Source: a bacterium (lineage in GTDB: Bacteria > Zhuqueibacterota > QNDG01 > JAFGCO01). From it: a stretch of 47,323 bases of DNA. The stretch spans positions 1 through 47,323 of the forward strand of contig JAFGGN010000103.1 in the NCBI GenBank assembly GCA_016930535.1, read 5' to 3'. This document shows, piece after piece, positions 1 through 8,254 of the stretch. The first letter of the stretch is position 1. Every line of letters starts with the position of its first letter. Under the pieces are notes generated by a model. It saw only the letters and a list, made by a program, of their open reading frames with translations. It ran no database searches and had not been told where the DNA came from. The position numbers and the translations under genes were made by a program.

Positions 1-21
1 AGGATCGATGGTGTCGCTCAT
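1..21 (-). CDS. 5' end of a leftward gene cut by the window edge
   Basis: An ATG on the minus strand at 21-19 opens a frame reading MSDTIDP before the window ends. AAAGGA lies about nine bases upstream on the same strand (near 31-36), a good ribosome binding site, which is the main reason to call a real start. Seven codons cannot identify the product. It would be transcribed in the same direction as the M56/BlaI pair, which ends at 212. Confidence 0.45.
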
Positions 22-79
22 TTAGAAGATTCCTTTCTTTTAAAAATAATCCTAAATGAGCATTTACACAAATTATTTT

Positions 80-125
80 ACAGTGTCCCCCCATATGCGC
101 ATATACGCGTCTACCCTTACACTGT
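80..125. repeat. Inverted repeat with an inner palindrome between two leftward genes
   Basis: ACAGTGT at 80-86 is matched by its complement ACACTGT at 119-125. Between them is the perfect 12-bp palindrome ATATGCGCATAT (93-104). It lies between the stop of the M56 gene and the start of the gene at the left edge. It could be an operator or promoter-region structure for that gene. A T-run follows only on the plus strand, so a terminator for the leftward M56 gene is less convincing. Confidence 0.35.
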
Positions 126-211
126 TTTTCGCGGTCCACGATTAAAATCACCGTTTCTCATCTGCTCCGTTTCACCGAAGCATTCGCAGACTGCGGCGCA
201 CCTGTCGATTT

Positions 212-3200
212 TTATGCCTGCGGACCCGACGGCCGACCCATGATCTGCAGGGCGGTGCGGATGTGTCCGATGCCCTGTTTTTCTGAATCATGAGCACGGT
301 CCACCGCATCGGCCGCCTGATGCCTTCTCCTTTTCATCCGTCCGGCCCATCCGGGAGCGGCCCATCCCACGAGGTGATACATTTCCTGCCAGTTCCGATA
401 GGCCGAATCATAGGCACGGGATGCATCGGCAAGATGTTCGCCGACCGCTTCCGGAAACAATCCGGATTCCGCCAGGTGTTTCAGATAAACCGATGTCGAA
501 TGCCGGGGACCCCATTGCGGCTGCATGTCATGACACGCTGTCCAGTTTTTGAAAAGTTTCGTATTCCTGCAGTTGACAGCCCACGCTTCCATACCCGCAA
601 GACCGAAAACCGCATTCGGGTATTCTTTTCGAATATTTTCAGGCGGACTTGCCGACCAGTCGACGAGATCGGTCAGAATGCGGATGGCAGTCTCCGTTTC
701 GGGCAGCGGTTCGGTTCGATGTGCATACCTGATAAAATGTCCGTAACCGAATTGCGGAAACCATTCCTCAAAATCCTTCCAGGTCCACCATTTTTCATAA
801 TCGGACGGACCCACGGCAATGGTAAATATACGGCGGTCCTTATTATCGGCCGCTTCCTTATATCCGCAGAACAGCACGTTTTCCCAGTGCCATCCGATCA
901 CGGGTTTTCCGATGTCGATGCTGGCTTTCAATGCTTCCCAGGCCTGATCGATGCTCCCGAATTCAACCCGTTCAAACTGTATGCCTGTCGCATCCGCAAT
1001 GCGTCGGTCCATGCCGATATAAAGATTGGCGTATTTAGGCATGAAATCATCCGGATCGTGTGCAAACAGGGCCGATGTGCCTGAGACCACGGCCAGCTGG
1101 TCGAAATCGATATCCGATATACCGTCTGTTTTCAGACAGGCATATTTCATCTGAAGAATGGCGCATGGTCCGGGATGGTACTTCTCAGTCTCGCTGCAGA
1201 CATCGTGATAGGCCTGCAGGGCTTTTTCGATCAGATGTTTTTTATACATGGTATGATCCTGATTCATTTTGCCGGTTTCGGATTGATATTTTATCAAAGA
1301 GTCGCAATATACGTCAAAATGCATATCCGGCGGCATACCGTCCGGGAAAATGACTTCCCCACATATCGTTCTCAATGAATCCTGCAGGCGGTATACGTGG
1401 TGCATGGGTGTTTTGCGATCAATATGTATTCTGAAATCCGGGTTGCCGGATCCGTTCCGGACCGTGAAGTTCCGGGCCGGTTCTTCATCCAGTTGAATGT
1501 GGATGCCGGGATTGCCGATCTTTTTTTGAAACGTTTCTGACCGTGTCTTACCGGCTGTATCAGCACGGCGCGCGAGTCCGGAGATGATTTTTCCCAGGTC
1601 CTGCCAGCCGGCCGGACGATCGTTGATGGTCAGACGGCCGGAGCTGTCGAGCCGCATATTTACAGGCGGCCATGGATTCGATGTCCGGTCGCGGTTGTAG
1701 GATTCCAGGGCCCCTTGAATGCAGAGGGCGAATTGTCTCATATATTCGGGATTGCCGATCAGTTTCATGTCTTCCGTACTGGTCATATAACCCGCTTCCA
1801 CAAGAACGGACGGGACAGGTGTCTGATTCAGAACAATGAAATTGGCTTCCCGGACCGGTTGTACAGTAAAGAGATCCATGTTCCGGACCTGTGTCAGCAC
1901 ATGCGTCGCGAGCATGCGGCTCAATGGATCGTATTTGCCGCAGTAGACAGCTGCTCCATGGTACGAAGGATCCCTGGCACTGCCGAAATGAATACTGATG
2001 AAAATATCCGCATTGCGTTCTTCAGCGGCTTTACGGCGTTCGTTCAGGTTGATAAACGTATCCGTATCCCTGGTCAGCAGCGCGGTATACCCCTGAGATT
2101 CCAGAAAGGCCTGGAGGTACAAGCCGTATTCCAGGTTCAGATCTTTCTCGTTGATGCCGTCCGGCGTCATAAAACCGGGGTCTTTCCCGCCATGTCCCGG
2201 ATCGATGAGAACCACCGGTTTGCCGGGAGTTTTATCCTGCTTTCGTTCTGCCTCGGTGAGTGCGGCCACACCGATTACGATCATGAATAATGCGGCCGCC
2301 ACGGTCCAGAAAATCCTTGGTTTCGAGTCATGCATGATATGCCAGAGCCGGTTCTTCAGATATCGTTTCGATTCGAGTATCCCTACGGTCAGGGGAAACA
2401 GATTGTCCGATGTCATGCTCTCCAGCATGGAAAGGATCGTCTGACCATAGGATCTGGCCTGTTCTTTCCCAAGCGAATTGAGTGCAATGGCGTCGCATGC
2501 GATTTCGCGGTCCAGCCGGACTTGATAAAAGACCAGCCACATCAGCGGATTGAACCAGTGCAGCAGCTGAAGCGCGGTGCAGATATGGGCGGCCGGAATG
2601 TCCCGGCGCTTCAGGTGGGCGAGTTCATGGGAAAGAATATGACGGATCTGATCCTTGTTCCATCTCTCGAGTTTTGCAGATGGGAGCAGAATCACGGGTT
2701 TCAGCCAGCCGTAGAGAAGCGGCATGCTGATACGGTCCGTTTGCGCCAGACGAACAGGCTGTCTGATATGCATGGTATTCATGCAGTCGATGAACAGCCG
2801 CAGAATTTCAGGATTCCGGACCGGTTTCTGTTTCCGGAAACGGTTTCGGGTGTGCAGATCGTTCATGGCCGTGACGGTCAGCAAAACCAGCACGCCGGTG
2901 AACCAGAGAACAGGCAGCAGACCGGCGAAGTGAAACGGCTGATCATCATAATTATAATTGTCTGCACTTTTTTGAATCATGCCGTCCTTTGTCTCCATAT
3001 CGGATGAATCCTGCCATTCCTCCGGATCGGCTGCCACGATCACTTGTTTTTTCTGCGGGATCAGATTGTACATGCTGAAATGGCTTTCAAAACCGGCCGG
3101 AAGCAGCAGGCGGATGATCAGAATGAACCAGAGTGCATGCAGCCATCCGGCTGAAAGACGGTTTTTAAACAGCCATTGAATGAATACGATCAGGCCTGCA

Positions 3201-3271
3201 AGCACGCTGGCTTTCAGTGAATTGGCGAATGTCCAGCGCATCAGCAGATCGATAAAATCGAGAAGGCCCAT
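212..3271 (-). CDS. M56 (BlaR1-like) membrane peptidase fused to an N-acetylmuramoyl-L-alanine amidase and a papain-like C-terminal region
   Basis: This 1019-residue protein is probably an inner-membrane sensor protease. The N-terminal 340 residues have several membrane segments (about 12-33, 43-60, 112-135, 320-340) and the zinc motif HELAH at 215-219, typical of M56 peptidases that cleave BlaI-type repressors. After the last membrane segment comes an Amidase_3 domain (about 352-525). It has zinc ligands H360 (DPGHGG), E375 and H428, and catalytic-type E492 (VEAGY), so it looks active on peptidoglycan stem peptides. Residues 530-1019 are less clear. A stretch around 700-860 resembles BtrH/C39-like cysteine-peptidase folds, but I could not pick out a convincing catalytic Cys. 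The start codon overlaps the blaI stop by one base (TAATG), implying coupling. BlaR1 itself has a beta-lactam-binding sensor here, which this protein lacks, so its signal is probably cell-wall material. That last point is inference. Confidence 0.85.
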   Translation of the reverse strand: MGLLDFIDLLMRWTFANSLKASVLAGLIVFIQWLFKNRLSAGWLHALWFILIIRLLLPAGFESHFSMYNLIPQKKQVIVAADPEEWQDSSDMETKDGMIQKSADNYNYDDQPFHFAGLLPVLWFTGVLVLLTVTAMNDLHTRNRFRKQKPVRNPEILRLFIDCMNTMHIRQPVRLAQTDRISMPLLYGWLKPVILLPSAKLERWNKDQIRHILSHELAHLKRRDIPAAHICTALQLLHWFNPLMWLVFYQVRLDREIACDAIALNSLGKEQARSYGQTILSMLESMTSDNLFPLTVGILESKRYLKNRLWHIMHDSKPRIFWTVAAALFMIVIGVAALTEAERKQDKTPGKPVVLIDPGHGGKDPGFMTPDGINEKDLNLEYGLYLQAFLESQGYTALLTRDTDTFINLNERRKAAEERNADIFISIHFGSARDPSYHGAAVYCGKYDPLSRMLATHVLTQVRNMDLFTVQPVREANFIVLNQTPVPSVLVEAGYMTSTEDMKLIGNPEYMRQFALCIQGALESYNRDRTSNPWPPVNMRLDSSGRLTINDRPAGWQDLGKIISGLARRADTAGKTRSETFQKKIGNPGIHIQLDEEPARNFTVRNGSGNPDFRIHIDRKTPMHHVYRLQDSLRTICGEVIFPDGMPPDMHFDVYCDSLIKYQSETGKMNQDHTMYKKHLIEKALQAYHDVCSETEKYHPGPCAILQMKYACLKTDGISDIDFDQLAVVSGTSALFAHDPDDFMPKYANLYIGMDRRIADATGIQFERVEFGSIDQAWEALKASIDIGKPVIGWHWENVLFCGYKEAADNKDRRIFTIAVGPSDYEKWWTWKDFEEWFPQFGYGHFIRYAHRTEPLPETETAIRILTDLVDWSASPPENIRKEYPNAVFGLAGMEAWAVNCRNTKLFKNWTACHDMQPQWGPRHSTSVYLKHLAESGLFPEAVGEHLADASRAYDSAYRNWQEMYHLVGWAAPGWAGRMKRRRHQAADAVDRAHDSEKQGIGHIRTALQIMGRPSGPQA

Positions 3272-3648
3272 TATCGTTCTCCTTTTTCAAGAATTTTCTG
3301 CAATTCGCGGATTTCCTCCGAAGACAGATTGCCGTCTTCGAGAAACGCAGCAAGCATGGGTTTTAATGCGCCGTCGAAAACGCGGTTGACAAACGAGCGC
3401 GCTTCCTGTCTTTTGCATACAGATTCCTCCACGCGGGGGAAGTAGAGATAGCTGCGGCCGTCTTTTTCATATCCGAGGGCGCCTTTGTTGACGAGCCGGT
3501 TGAGCAGCGTCTTTACGGTCTTGTCTGTCCAGTCCACTTCATCCCCGAGTCCCTGAATGATATCCTGCGCGGAAAGCGGCGACCGTTTCCAGAGGATTTT
3601 CATGATGCGCCATTCGGAATCTGCTATTCTGGGAAGTGAAAGGTTCAT
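3271..3648 (-). CDS. blaI-like: BlaI/MecI-family transcriptional repressor
   Basis: The product is a 125-residue winged-helix repressor of the Penicillinase_R family, the usual length. The segment LSAQDIIQGL followed by VDWTDKTVKTLLNRLVNKG is the family's DNA-recognition region. The acidic C-terminal part (EEIRELQKILEK) is the dimerisation region normally cut by the partner M56 protease. A longer frame reaches 3720, but the ATG at 3648-3646 is preferred. It has AAGGG seven bases upstream and gives an N-terminus that aligns with the family, whereas the extension would run through the operator repeats. The gene overlaps the M56 gene by one base. Two perfect inverted repeats directly upstream indicate autorepression. 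In the family, proteolysis of the repressor relieves repression of the operon. Its other targets cannot be seen here. Confidence 0.9.
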   Translation of the reverse strand: MNLSLPRIADSEWRIMKILWKRSPLSAQDIIQGLGDEVDWTDKTVKTLLNRLVNKGALGYEKDGRSYLYFPRVEESVCKRQEARSFVNRVFDGALKPMLAAFLEDGNLSSEEIRELQKILEKGER

Positions 3649-3667
3649 GTTTTTTCCCTTTAAAAAG

Positions 3668-3681
3668 ATTACAGTTGTAAT
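3668..3681. promoter_or_regulatory. BlaI operator 1
   Basis: ATTACA at 3668-3673 and TGTAAT at 3676-3681 form a perfect inverted repeat with a 2-bp spacer. This matches the TACA/TGTA core of BlaI/MecI operators. It lies between the predicted -10 region and the ribosome binding site of the repressor gene. Confidence 0.75.
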
Positions 3682-3690
3682 TGTTGATAT

Positions 3691-3710
3691 AAGATTACAA
3701 AAGTAATCTT
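3691..3710. promoter_or_regulatory. BlaI operator 2
   Basis: AAGATTAC (3691-3698) and GTAATCTT (3703-3710) are perfect complementary arms around AAAA. The left half AAGATTACA is shared with the sequence entering operator 1, so the two are related copies with centres about 26 bp apart. This copy covers the spacer and -10 element of the predicted blaI promoter, so a bound dimer would block RNA polymerase. Confidence 0.75.
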
Positions 3711-3720
3711 TAAAAGTCAA
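3692..3720 (-). promoter_or_regulatory. Predicted blaI-M56 promoter
   Basis: On the minus strand TTGACT (3720-3715) is followed after 17 bases by TAATCT (3697-3692). The -35 is close to consensus, the -10 weak. The overlap with operator 2 supports the placement. Confidence 0.5.
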
Positions 3721-3868
3721 GAAAAAAATACAAAAATTTATATAAAGGATCGATCACACGGACGGCTCCGATGATTTCCAGGTGGATATGATGGCCTGAA
3801 ATTTGTATATTGAAAAATCACCATTGCACCTTGATCGATTGGTGCGGCAGCATGACAGGGATCCGGTG

Positions 3869-5902
3869 ATGAAAAAACCAAAATCATTTCGAATTCAGCC
3901 TGCGGCCATATTCGTGGCCACGTTGATCCTTCTGGCCATGTTTTCCGTATTCGCCTGGGTGGAATATGTTCAATCCGGGCATGATATCAGGAGCATCATG
4001 GAAGATGAGGGGCTGGTTCTTCTGGATGCGCTCATGGCCGGAGCGGAACGGTCCATTCTGGCTTTTGAAGAACTGGAAACAGCCACCCAGTCCCGGCTGC
4101 TGAGCAGTGCCTATGCAGTTGAGAGTATCGATTACCGGGCCGGCCTGTCGCAATCCCTTCTCAACGATCTTCCGGACAGGCTGGGCTTTTATCACGTCCA
4201 TGTATACGATGCTTCCGGAAGGCACCGGATGAGCAATTTTGCGGACCGCACCGCAGAAACTCAGGAACCCTGGAGTCCGGAACCGTCCTGGCTCGGCACT
4301 TTTTTGTCGGGTGCAGTGGATTCGGCCGTCATTGGATTCCGGGAGGGCCGGTCCAGTGAATCCAGATACGCGGTAGCCGTGCGGCGGCGGCGGGGCGGTG
4401 CCGTGGTCTTGGCCGCGGACGCACATGATTTGCTGAACCTTCGCAGGGAAGTCGGCCCCGGACGCTTCATACAGGAAATCGGGGGCAGGCCCGGCGTACT
4501 CTATGTGGTGCTTCAGGATACGCTGGGCATACGAATGGCGAGCCGGTCTGTTCAGCAGATGACATCCATCGGCCAGGATCCCTTTTTGACAACGCTATAC
4601 CGGACGCGGGGCCAGTCCTCACGGATCACCCGGTTTTCGGGAGAACCGGTTTTCGAAATTGCCGCATCCTTTTCTGTGGAGAAGTTGCAGCTCGGCCTGT
4701 TCCGGATCGGACTGTCCATGGAGTCGTACCGGCATCTGCTCAACAATGCAAGGATACGCCTGGTCCTCATCGGATTCAGTCTGCTGCTTCTGGGCATTAT
4801 CGGGTTCAGTCTGATGATGGCCACACAGAACGTGAAGATACTGTCAGAATCCTATTTGCAGGTGAAAACCCATACAGGTGAAATCCTCCAGAATCTGATC
4901 GATGCCGTGATTGCGGTGGACGGCGGCGGTCAGATTACCGTGTTCAATACAGCGGCTGAATCCATTTATGAAATGCCCCAAACCGCTATTGTCGGAAAAT
5001 CCGTTACCGAATTTTCCGTGCCCTGTTTCGACTTTCTGAGGGAAACGCTTCGCACGGGCCAGGAAATCAAGGCCCGTGAGCTCGAATGCCGAATTCAGGG
5101 GAAACTCAAGTATTTAAGAATCAGCACATCCGTGATCAGAGACACCTCCGGCATTGTCGATGCCGCTATTCTCGTGGCCACGGATTTTACCAGGCAGCAT
5201 GATCTTGAGGATCGTATGCGGCGCAAGGAAAAGCTGCAGGCCATGGGAGCCCTTGCTTCCGGAGTCGCTCACGAAGTCCGGAATCCGATCAATGCCATCG
5301 GCATGATCGCACAGCGGTTACGCAGGGAATTTAAGCCGGTTGCCGATGCGGACGAATACCGGGCACTCACGCAGACCATGCATGACGAGGTACGCCGCAT
5401 CAACCGGATTATCGAACAGTTCCTCGTATTCGCGCGCCCGCCGGCGCTTCAGTTACGGCCTGTTGCCATGCGCGGCTGGCTCGAGGAGACCGCGGTCCTG
5501 TTTCGAAGCACGGCCGCTTCAGCCCAGGTTCATTTTGAGATAAAGATCGATCAGGATACCGGGCTGATGATCGATAGGGATCAGATGAAGCAGGCACTGC
5601 TTAACCTGCTCAAGAATGCATTGGATGCCTGCACGGCCGGGGGCCGGATCATGCTGACGGGCTCCGCAGATGACCGGTTTTACAGAATCGATATCGAAGA
5701 TACCGGACACGGGATTCCTGAATCGGACCGGGACCGGATTTTCGACCTGTATTACACCACAAAACCCGAGGGTACGGGAATCGGTCTCCCCATGGTGGCA
5801 CAGATCGTTCAGGCACACGGCGGCAGCATCGAGGTCGACAGTGCAATCGAAAAGGGCAGCCGGTTTCGAATTTCTTTACCTGTCCGGGTGCCGGAGAATT
5901 GA
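3869..5902 (+). CDS. Membrane sensor histidine kinase with PAS domain (NtrB/ZraS type)
   Basis: The kinase has 677 residues. A membrane helix near 12-32 and another near 295-318 enclose a large extracytoplasmic sensor region of no recognised family. A PAS domain follows (about 345-455). The dimerisation helix carries H468 in VAHEVRNP. The ATPase domain has an N box (LLKNALDAC), a G1 box (DTGHGIP) and a G2 box (GTGIGLPM), so it appears complete. The open frame extends to 3803, but the ATG at 3869 is preferred because AGGG sits eight bases upstream and the hydrophobic helix then follows normally. The stop codon abuts the start of the NtrC-type regulator at 5903, so the two form one operon and almost certainly a cognate pair. 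The ligand is unknown; the downstream secreted calcium-binding proteins suggest an envelope or ionic cue (inference). Confidence 0.88.
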   Translation: MKKPKSFRIQPAAIFVATLILLAMFSVFAWVEYVQSGHDIRSIMEDEGLVLLDALMAGAERSILAFEELETATQSRLLSSAYAVESIDYRAGLSQSLLNDLPDRLGFYHVHVYDASGRHRMSNFADRTAETQEPWSPEPSWLGTFLSGAVDSAVIGFREGRSSESRYAVAVRRRRGGAVVLAADAHDLLNLRREVGPGRFIQEIGGRPGVLYVVLQDTLGIRMASRSVQQMTSIGQDPFLTTLYRTRGQSSRITRFSGEPVFEIAASFSVEKLQLGLFRIGLSMESYRHLLNNARIRLVLIGFSLLLLGIIGFSLMMATQNVKILSESYLQVKTHTGEILQNLIDAVIAVDGGGQITVFNTAAESIYEMPQTAIVGKSVTEFSVPCFDFLRETLRTGQEIKARELECRIQGKLKYLRISTSVIRDTSGIVDAAILVATDFTRQHDLEDRMRRKEKLQAMGALASGVAHEVRNPINAIGMIAQRLRREFKPVADADEYRALTQTMHDEVRRINRIIEQFLVFARPPALQLRPVAMRGWLEETAVLFRSTAASAQVHFEIKIDQDTGLMIDRDQMKQALLNLLKNALDACTAGGRIMLTGSADDRFYRIDIEDTGHGIPESDRDRIFDLYYTTKPEGTGIGLPMVAQIVQAHGGSIEVDSAIEKGSRFRISLPVRVPEN

Positions 5903-7267
5903 ATGATGGAAAAGCAATCCATTCTGATAATCGATGATGAACCCAATCAGCTGAAGACCCTGTCGGGATACTTGCGCAAGAAACGGTCGTTTCAGGTGCA
6001 TGAGGCAGAAAACGGACAGGCGGGGCTTGCACTGATTCAGGATCAGGCCGCTGATATTGTTCTGACAGATATGCGCATGCCCGTCATGGACGGACTTTCC
6101 TTTTTAAGGGCCGCCCGCAAAATCAGGCCGGGTATCTCGGTTGTCATGATGACGGCATACGGGAGCGTGGAGGATGCGGTCGCAGCCATGAAAGAAGGTG
6201 CGGCCGATTATCTTCAGAAACCGATCGACCTGGATCAGCTGGATCTCATTCTGGAACGCGTTCTGAAGAACCGCAGACTGATCGCGGAAAATGAGACACT
6301 CAGGGAGGCGCTGCAGACCCGGGCCGATTTCAGTCAGATCATCGCGGCGGGTCCGGAAATGGAAACCATTCTGAATATGGCATCCAGAGCGGCACGCAGC
6401 CGTGCCACGGTGCTGATACGCGGCGAAAGCGGCACGGGCAAAGAGGTGCTCGCCCGGGCCATTCATATGGCGAGTCCCAGAAAAGACAGACCGTTTATTG
6501 CTGTCAATATGGCCGCGATTCCTGAGAATCTGCTGGAAAGTGAACTGTTCGGTCATGAAAAAGGCGCATTCACAGGTGCGGAACGTCAGAGAAAAGGGCG
6601 TTTCGAGCTGGCCGACGGAGGCACACTGTTCGTCGATGAAATCGGGGAAGTGCCTCCATCGGTACAGGTCAAACTGCTTCGCGTGCTTCAGGAGATGCAG
6701 TTTGAGCGCATCGGCGGCAATGAGTCGCTGCGTGTGGATGTCCGTGTGGTTGCAGCCACCAATCAGGATCTCGAGGCATTGATCACAGAAGGCCGTTTCA
6801 GGGAGGACCTGTATTACCGGCTGAATGTGGTGTGCCTCAAACTGCCTCCGCTCAGGGACCGCCGTGAGGAAATCCCGCGATTCGTCGATCATTTTATCCG
6901 GAAATATGCGGCCGAAGAAGACAGGCCCGTGACCGGCATTTCCCAGCCGGCCCTTGACGCATTGATGGCTTATGATTATCCGGGTAATATCCGGGAACTG
7001 GAAAACATCGTTCAGCGGGCCGTGGTCATGACCCTGGAAGACATTATCGGACCGGACGATTTGCCTCCCGCGATTTTCGGAAAACGATCTGTATCGGTTT
7101 TGTCCGCTTCATCGAATGACCTGGTTGCGCAGGTGGAACTGCTGGAGCAGAAACTGATCCGTGAGGCCCTGGACACCGCGGACGGCAACCAGAGCCGTGC
7201 CGCAAGGACGCTGGGTATCTCGGAACGCCATTTACGGTACAAACTCAAAAAATATGGAATGAAATAA
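5903..7267 (+). CDS. NtrC-family sigma-54-dependent response regulator
   Basis: This is a complete 454-residue three-domain activator. A receiver domain (1-120) has phospho-acceptor D56 in LTDMRMP, the acidic pair in IIDDEP, and K106-type YLQKP. A sigma-54 AAA+ domain (about 140-380) has Walker A GESGTGKE near 174, the sigma-54 contact loop GAFTGA at 221-226 and Walker B FVDEIGE near 246. A Fis-type helix-turn-helix (about 410-454) contains NQSRAARTLGISERHLRYKL. It starts immediately after the kinase stop; a second ATG follows directly and could also serve. Two sigma-54 promoters with matching upstream palindromes lie 3' of it, so those genes are the obvious targets. The intact GAFTGA loop shows it should activate sigma-54 holoenzyme directly. 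Confidence 0.95.
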   Translation: MMEKQSILIIDDEPNQLKTLSGYLRKKRSFQVHEAENGQAGLALIQDQAADIVLTDMRMPVMDGLSFLRAARKIRPGISVVMMTAYGSVEDAVAAMKEGAADYLQKPIDLDQLDLILERVLKNRRLIAENETLREALQTRADFSQIIAAGPEMETILNMASRAARSRATVLIRGESGTGKEVLARAIHMASPRKDRPFIAVNMAAIPENLLESELFGHEKGAFTGAERQRKGRFELADGGTLFVDEIGEVPPSVQVKLLRVLQEMQFERIGGNESLRVDVRVVAATNQDLEALITEGRFREDLYYRLNVVCLKLPPLRDRREEIPRFVDHFIRKYAAEEDRPVTGISQPALDALMAYDYPGNIRELENIVQRAVVMTLEDIIGPDDLPPAIFGKRSVSVLSASSNDLVAQVELLEQKLIREALDTADGNQSRAARTLGISERHLRYKLKKYGMK

Positions 7268-7322
7268 CCACCCTTGAACGGCCTTTGCCTGTTTGATAGA
7301 AAACGATAAAATGCCCGCCCAT

Positions 7323-7359
7323 TCGCCCATTCGGTCGTCGTGTTCGACGATTTGGTCTC
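7323..7359. promoter_or_regulatory. Predicted enhancer (UAS) for the sigma-54 promoter at 7438
   Basis: TCGTC (7335-7339) and GACGA (7346-7350) form a perfect palindrome with a 6-bp spacer. Overlapping it, TCGAC-N6-GTCTC (7344-7359) contains TTCGACGATTTGGTC (7343-7357), found again exactly at 8083-8097. A weaker half-match, TCGCC-N6-GTCGT, begins at 7323, 21 bp before the shared copy. The distance to the -24 element is about 97 bp, typical for NtrC-type activators. Confidence 0.65.
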
Positions 7360-7437
7360 ATTATTTATTTTCTGCGTGTGTTCCTGCTTGTTTTTAAATA
7401 ATTGTTAAATTAAGGGTTAATACACTTGTGCCGACTT

Positions 7438-7453
7438 TGGCACAGTGCTTGCC
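7438..7453 (+). promoter_or_regulatory. Sigma-54 (-24/-12) promoter
   Basis: TGGCAC-AGTGC-TTGCC matches the TGGCAC-N5-TTGCA consensus. The invariant GG (7439-7440) and GC (7451-7452) are 12 bp apart. Predicted transcription start is near 7464, followed by AGGAGG at 7488-7493 and the ATG at 7499. It lies 170 bp downstream of the sigma-54 activator gene. Confidence 0.85.
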
Positions 7454-7498
7454 CGATCCCCTGTCAAGAAGCGAAAACAAACCAAACAGGAGGTTCAC

Positions 7499-8005
7499 AT
7501 GAAACGCTTGACTTACTTACTGATGGCCGCTTTTCTCTTAACGGCGGGAACACGGGCATTGCTGGCCCAGGACGATCCCGGAACTCAGAATCCGGTACAC
7601 GGAACGAATTTTGTGGATGCGGACGGGGACGGCGTGAACGACAATGCACCGGACCATGACGGGGACGGCGTGCCCAACGGACAGGATCCGGATTATCAGC
7701 GGCCGGGCAACGGTGAGGGACAGGGCCAGGGCAAGAATCAGGGCCAGGGCCGTGGCTTCATCGATATGGACGGCGATGGTCTGAATGACTGGGCCCAGGA
7801 TGCAGATGGTGACGGCATCCCCAACGGTCAGGATGAGGATTATGTCAAGACAGGTGACGGAACCGGGTCCGGAAACATGAACGGAGGCCGGCACGGCAAT
7901 CCTGACTGGCAGCCGGGACAGGGTAATGGCACGGGCGACTGCGACGGCACCGGCACCGGTCAGGGCAAAGGAAAAGGTCATGGCGGCGGCAGGGGTAAAA
8001 AATAA
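7499..8005 (+). CDS. Small secreted DxDxDG (thrombospondin type-3-like) calcium-binding, glycine-rich protein
   Basis: The protein has 168 residues with a clear Sec signal peptide (1-23, hydrophobic core YLLMAAFLLTAG, likely cut after LLA or LAQ). The mature part has two pairs of acidic loops: VDADGDGVND, DHDGDGVPNGQDPD, then DMDGDGLND and DADGDGIPNGQDED. These are the DxDxDG calcium ligands seen in thrombospondin type-3 repeats. The remaining 60 residues are a low-complexity G/Q/K/N tail (GQGKGKGHGGGRGKK). The ATG at 7499 is chosen over an upstream one at 7445 because AGGAGG precedes it by five bases and it gives the signal peptide directly. It has its own sigma-54 promoter and a strong terminator, so it is a monocistronic, probably highly expressed gene. 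Calcium binding is inferred from the motifs. The exact role is unknown. Confidence 0.85.
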   Translation: MKRLTYLLMAAFLLTAGTRALLAQDDPGTQNPVHGTNFVDADGDGVNDNAPDHDGDGVPNGQDPDYQRPGNGEGQGQGKNQGQGRGFIDMDGDGLNDWAQDADGDGIPNGQDEDYVKTGDGTGSGNMNGGRHGNPDWQPGQGNGTGDCDGTGTGQGKGKGHGGGRGKK

Positions 8006-8033
8006 CGGACTGCTTCCGGCAATGACATTTTGG

Positions 8034-8062
8034 AACGGGGCCTTTACGGTCCCGTTTTTTTT
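8034..8062 (+). terminator. Rho-independent terminator
   Basis: The stem AACGGGGCC / GGTCCCGTT (one G-U pair) has the loop TTTAC and is followed by a run of eight T's (two of them within the stem). It ends the gene at 7499-8005. Confidence 0.9.
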
Positions 8063-8100
8063 CGACATAATGGACGAACCGATTCGACGATTTGGTCGAC
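8061..8100. promoter_or_regulatory. Predicted enhancer (UAS) for the sigma-54 promoter at 8185
   Basis: Two tandem palindromes lie 22 bp apart. TTCGAC-N6-GACGAA is at 8061-8078 (one mismatch) and TCGAC-N6-GTCGA is perfect within 8084-8099. The second holds the 15-mer TTCGACGATTTGGTC (8083-8097) that also occurs at 7343-7357. The distance to the -24 element is about 104 bp. The first repeat begins in the T-tract of the preceding terminator. Confidence 0.65.
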
Positions 8101-8184
8101 AAAGATGATATGCATGAGGCGGTTCATAAAAAATATATATTGTTTTTTAATGAATTAGGCTGCTTTTTCACTTTCATGATTCGC

Positions 8185-8200
8185 GGGCATGACAATTGCA
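8185..8200 (+). promoter_or_regulatory. Sigma-54 (-24/-12) promoter
   Basis: GGGCAT-GACAA-TTGCA has GG (8186-8187) and GC (8198-8199) exactly 12 bp apart and a consensus TTGCA -12 box. The -24 box is slightly weaker than in the copy at 7438. Predicted start is near 8211, upstream of the AGGAGG and ATG of the next gene. Confidence 0.75.
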
Positions 8201-8254
8201 TGAATCCACGCGGAAACACAAGCAGCAATCGTCATATACCAAAAGGAGGAACCG

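Noticed and set aside
1715..2290. 191-codon rightward frame inside the M56-amidase gene
   Set aside because: It lies opposite conserved amidase motifs and shows no family pattern of its own.
212..3271. True BlaR1 beta-lactam sensor
   Set aside because: There is no penicillin-binding SxxK/KTG module after the membrane part; an amidase is there instead.
7538..8068. 176-codon leftward frame opposite the small DxDxDG gene
   Set aside because: It mirrors the GAC/GGC-rich repeats of the real gene, has no ribosome site and would read through a clear terminator and promoter element.
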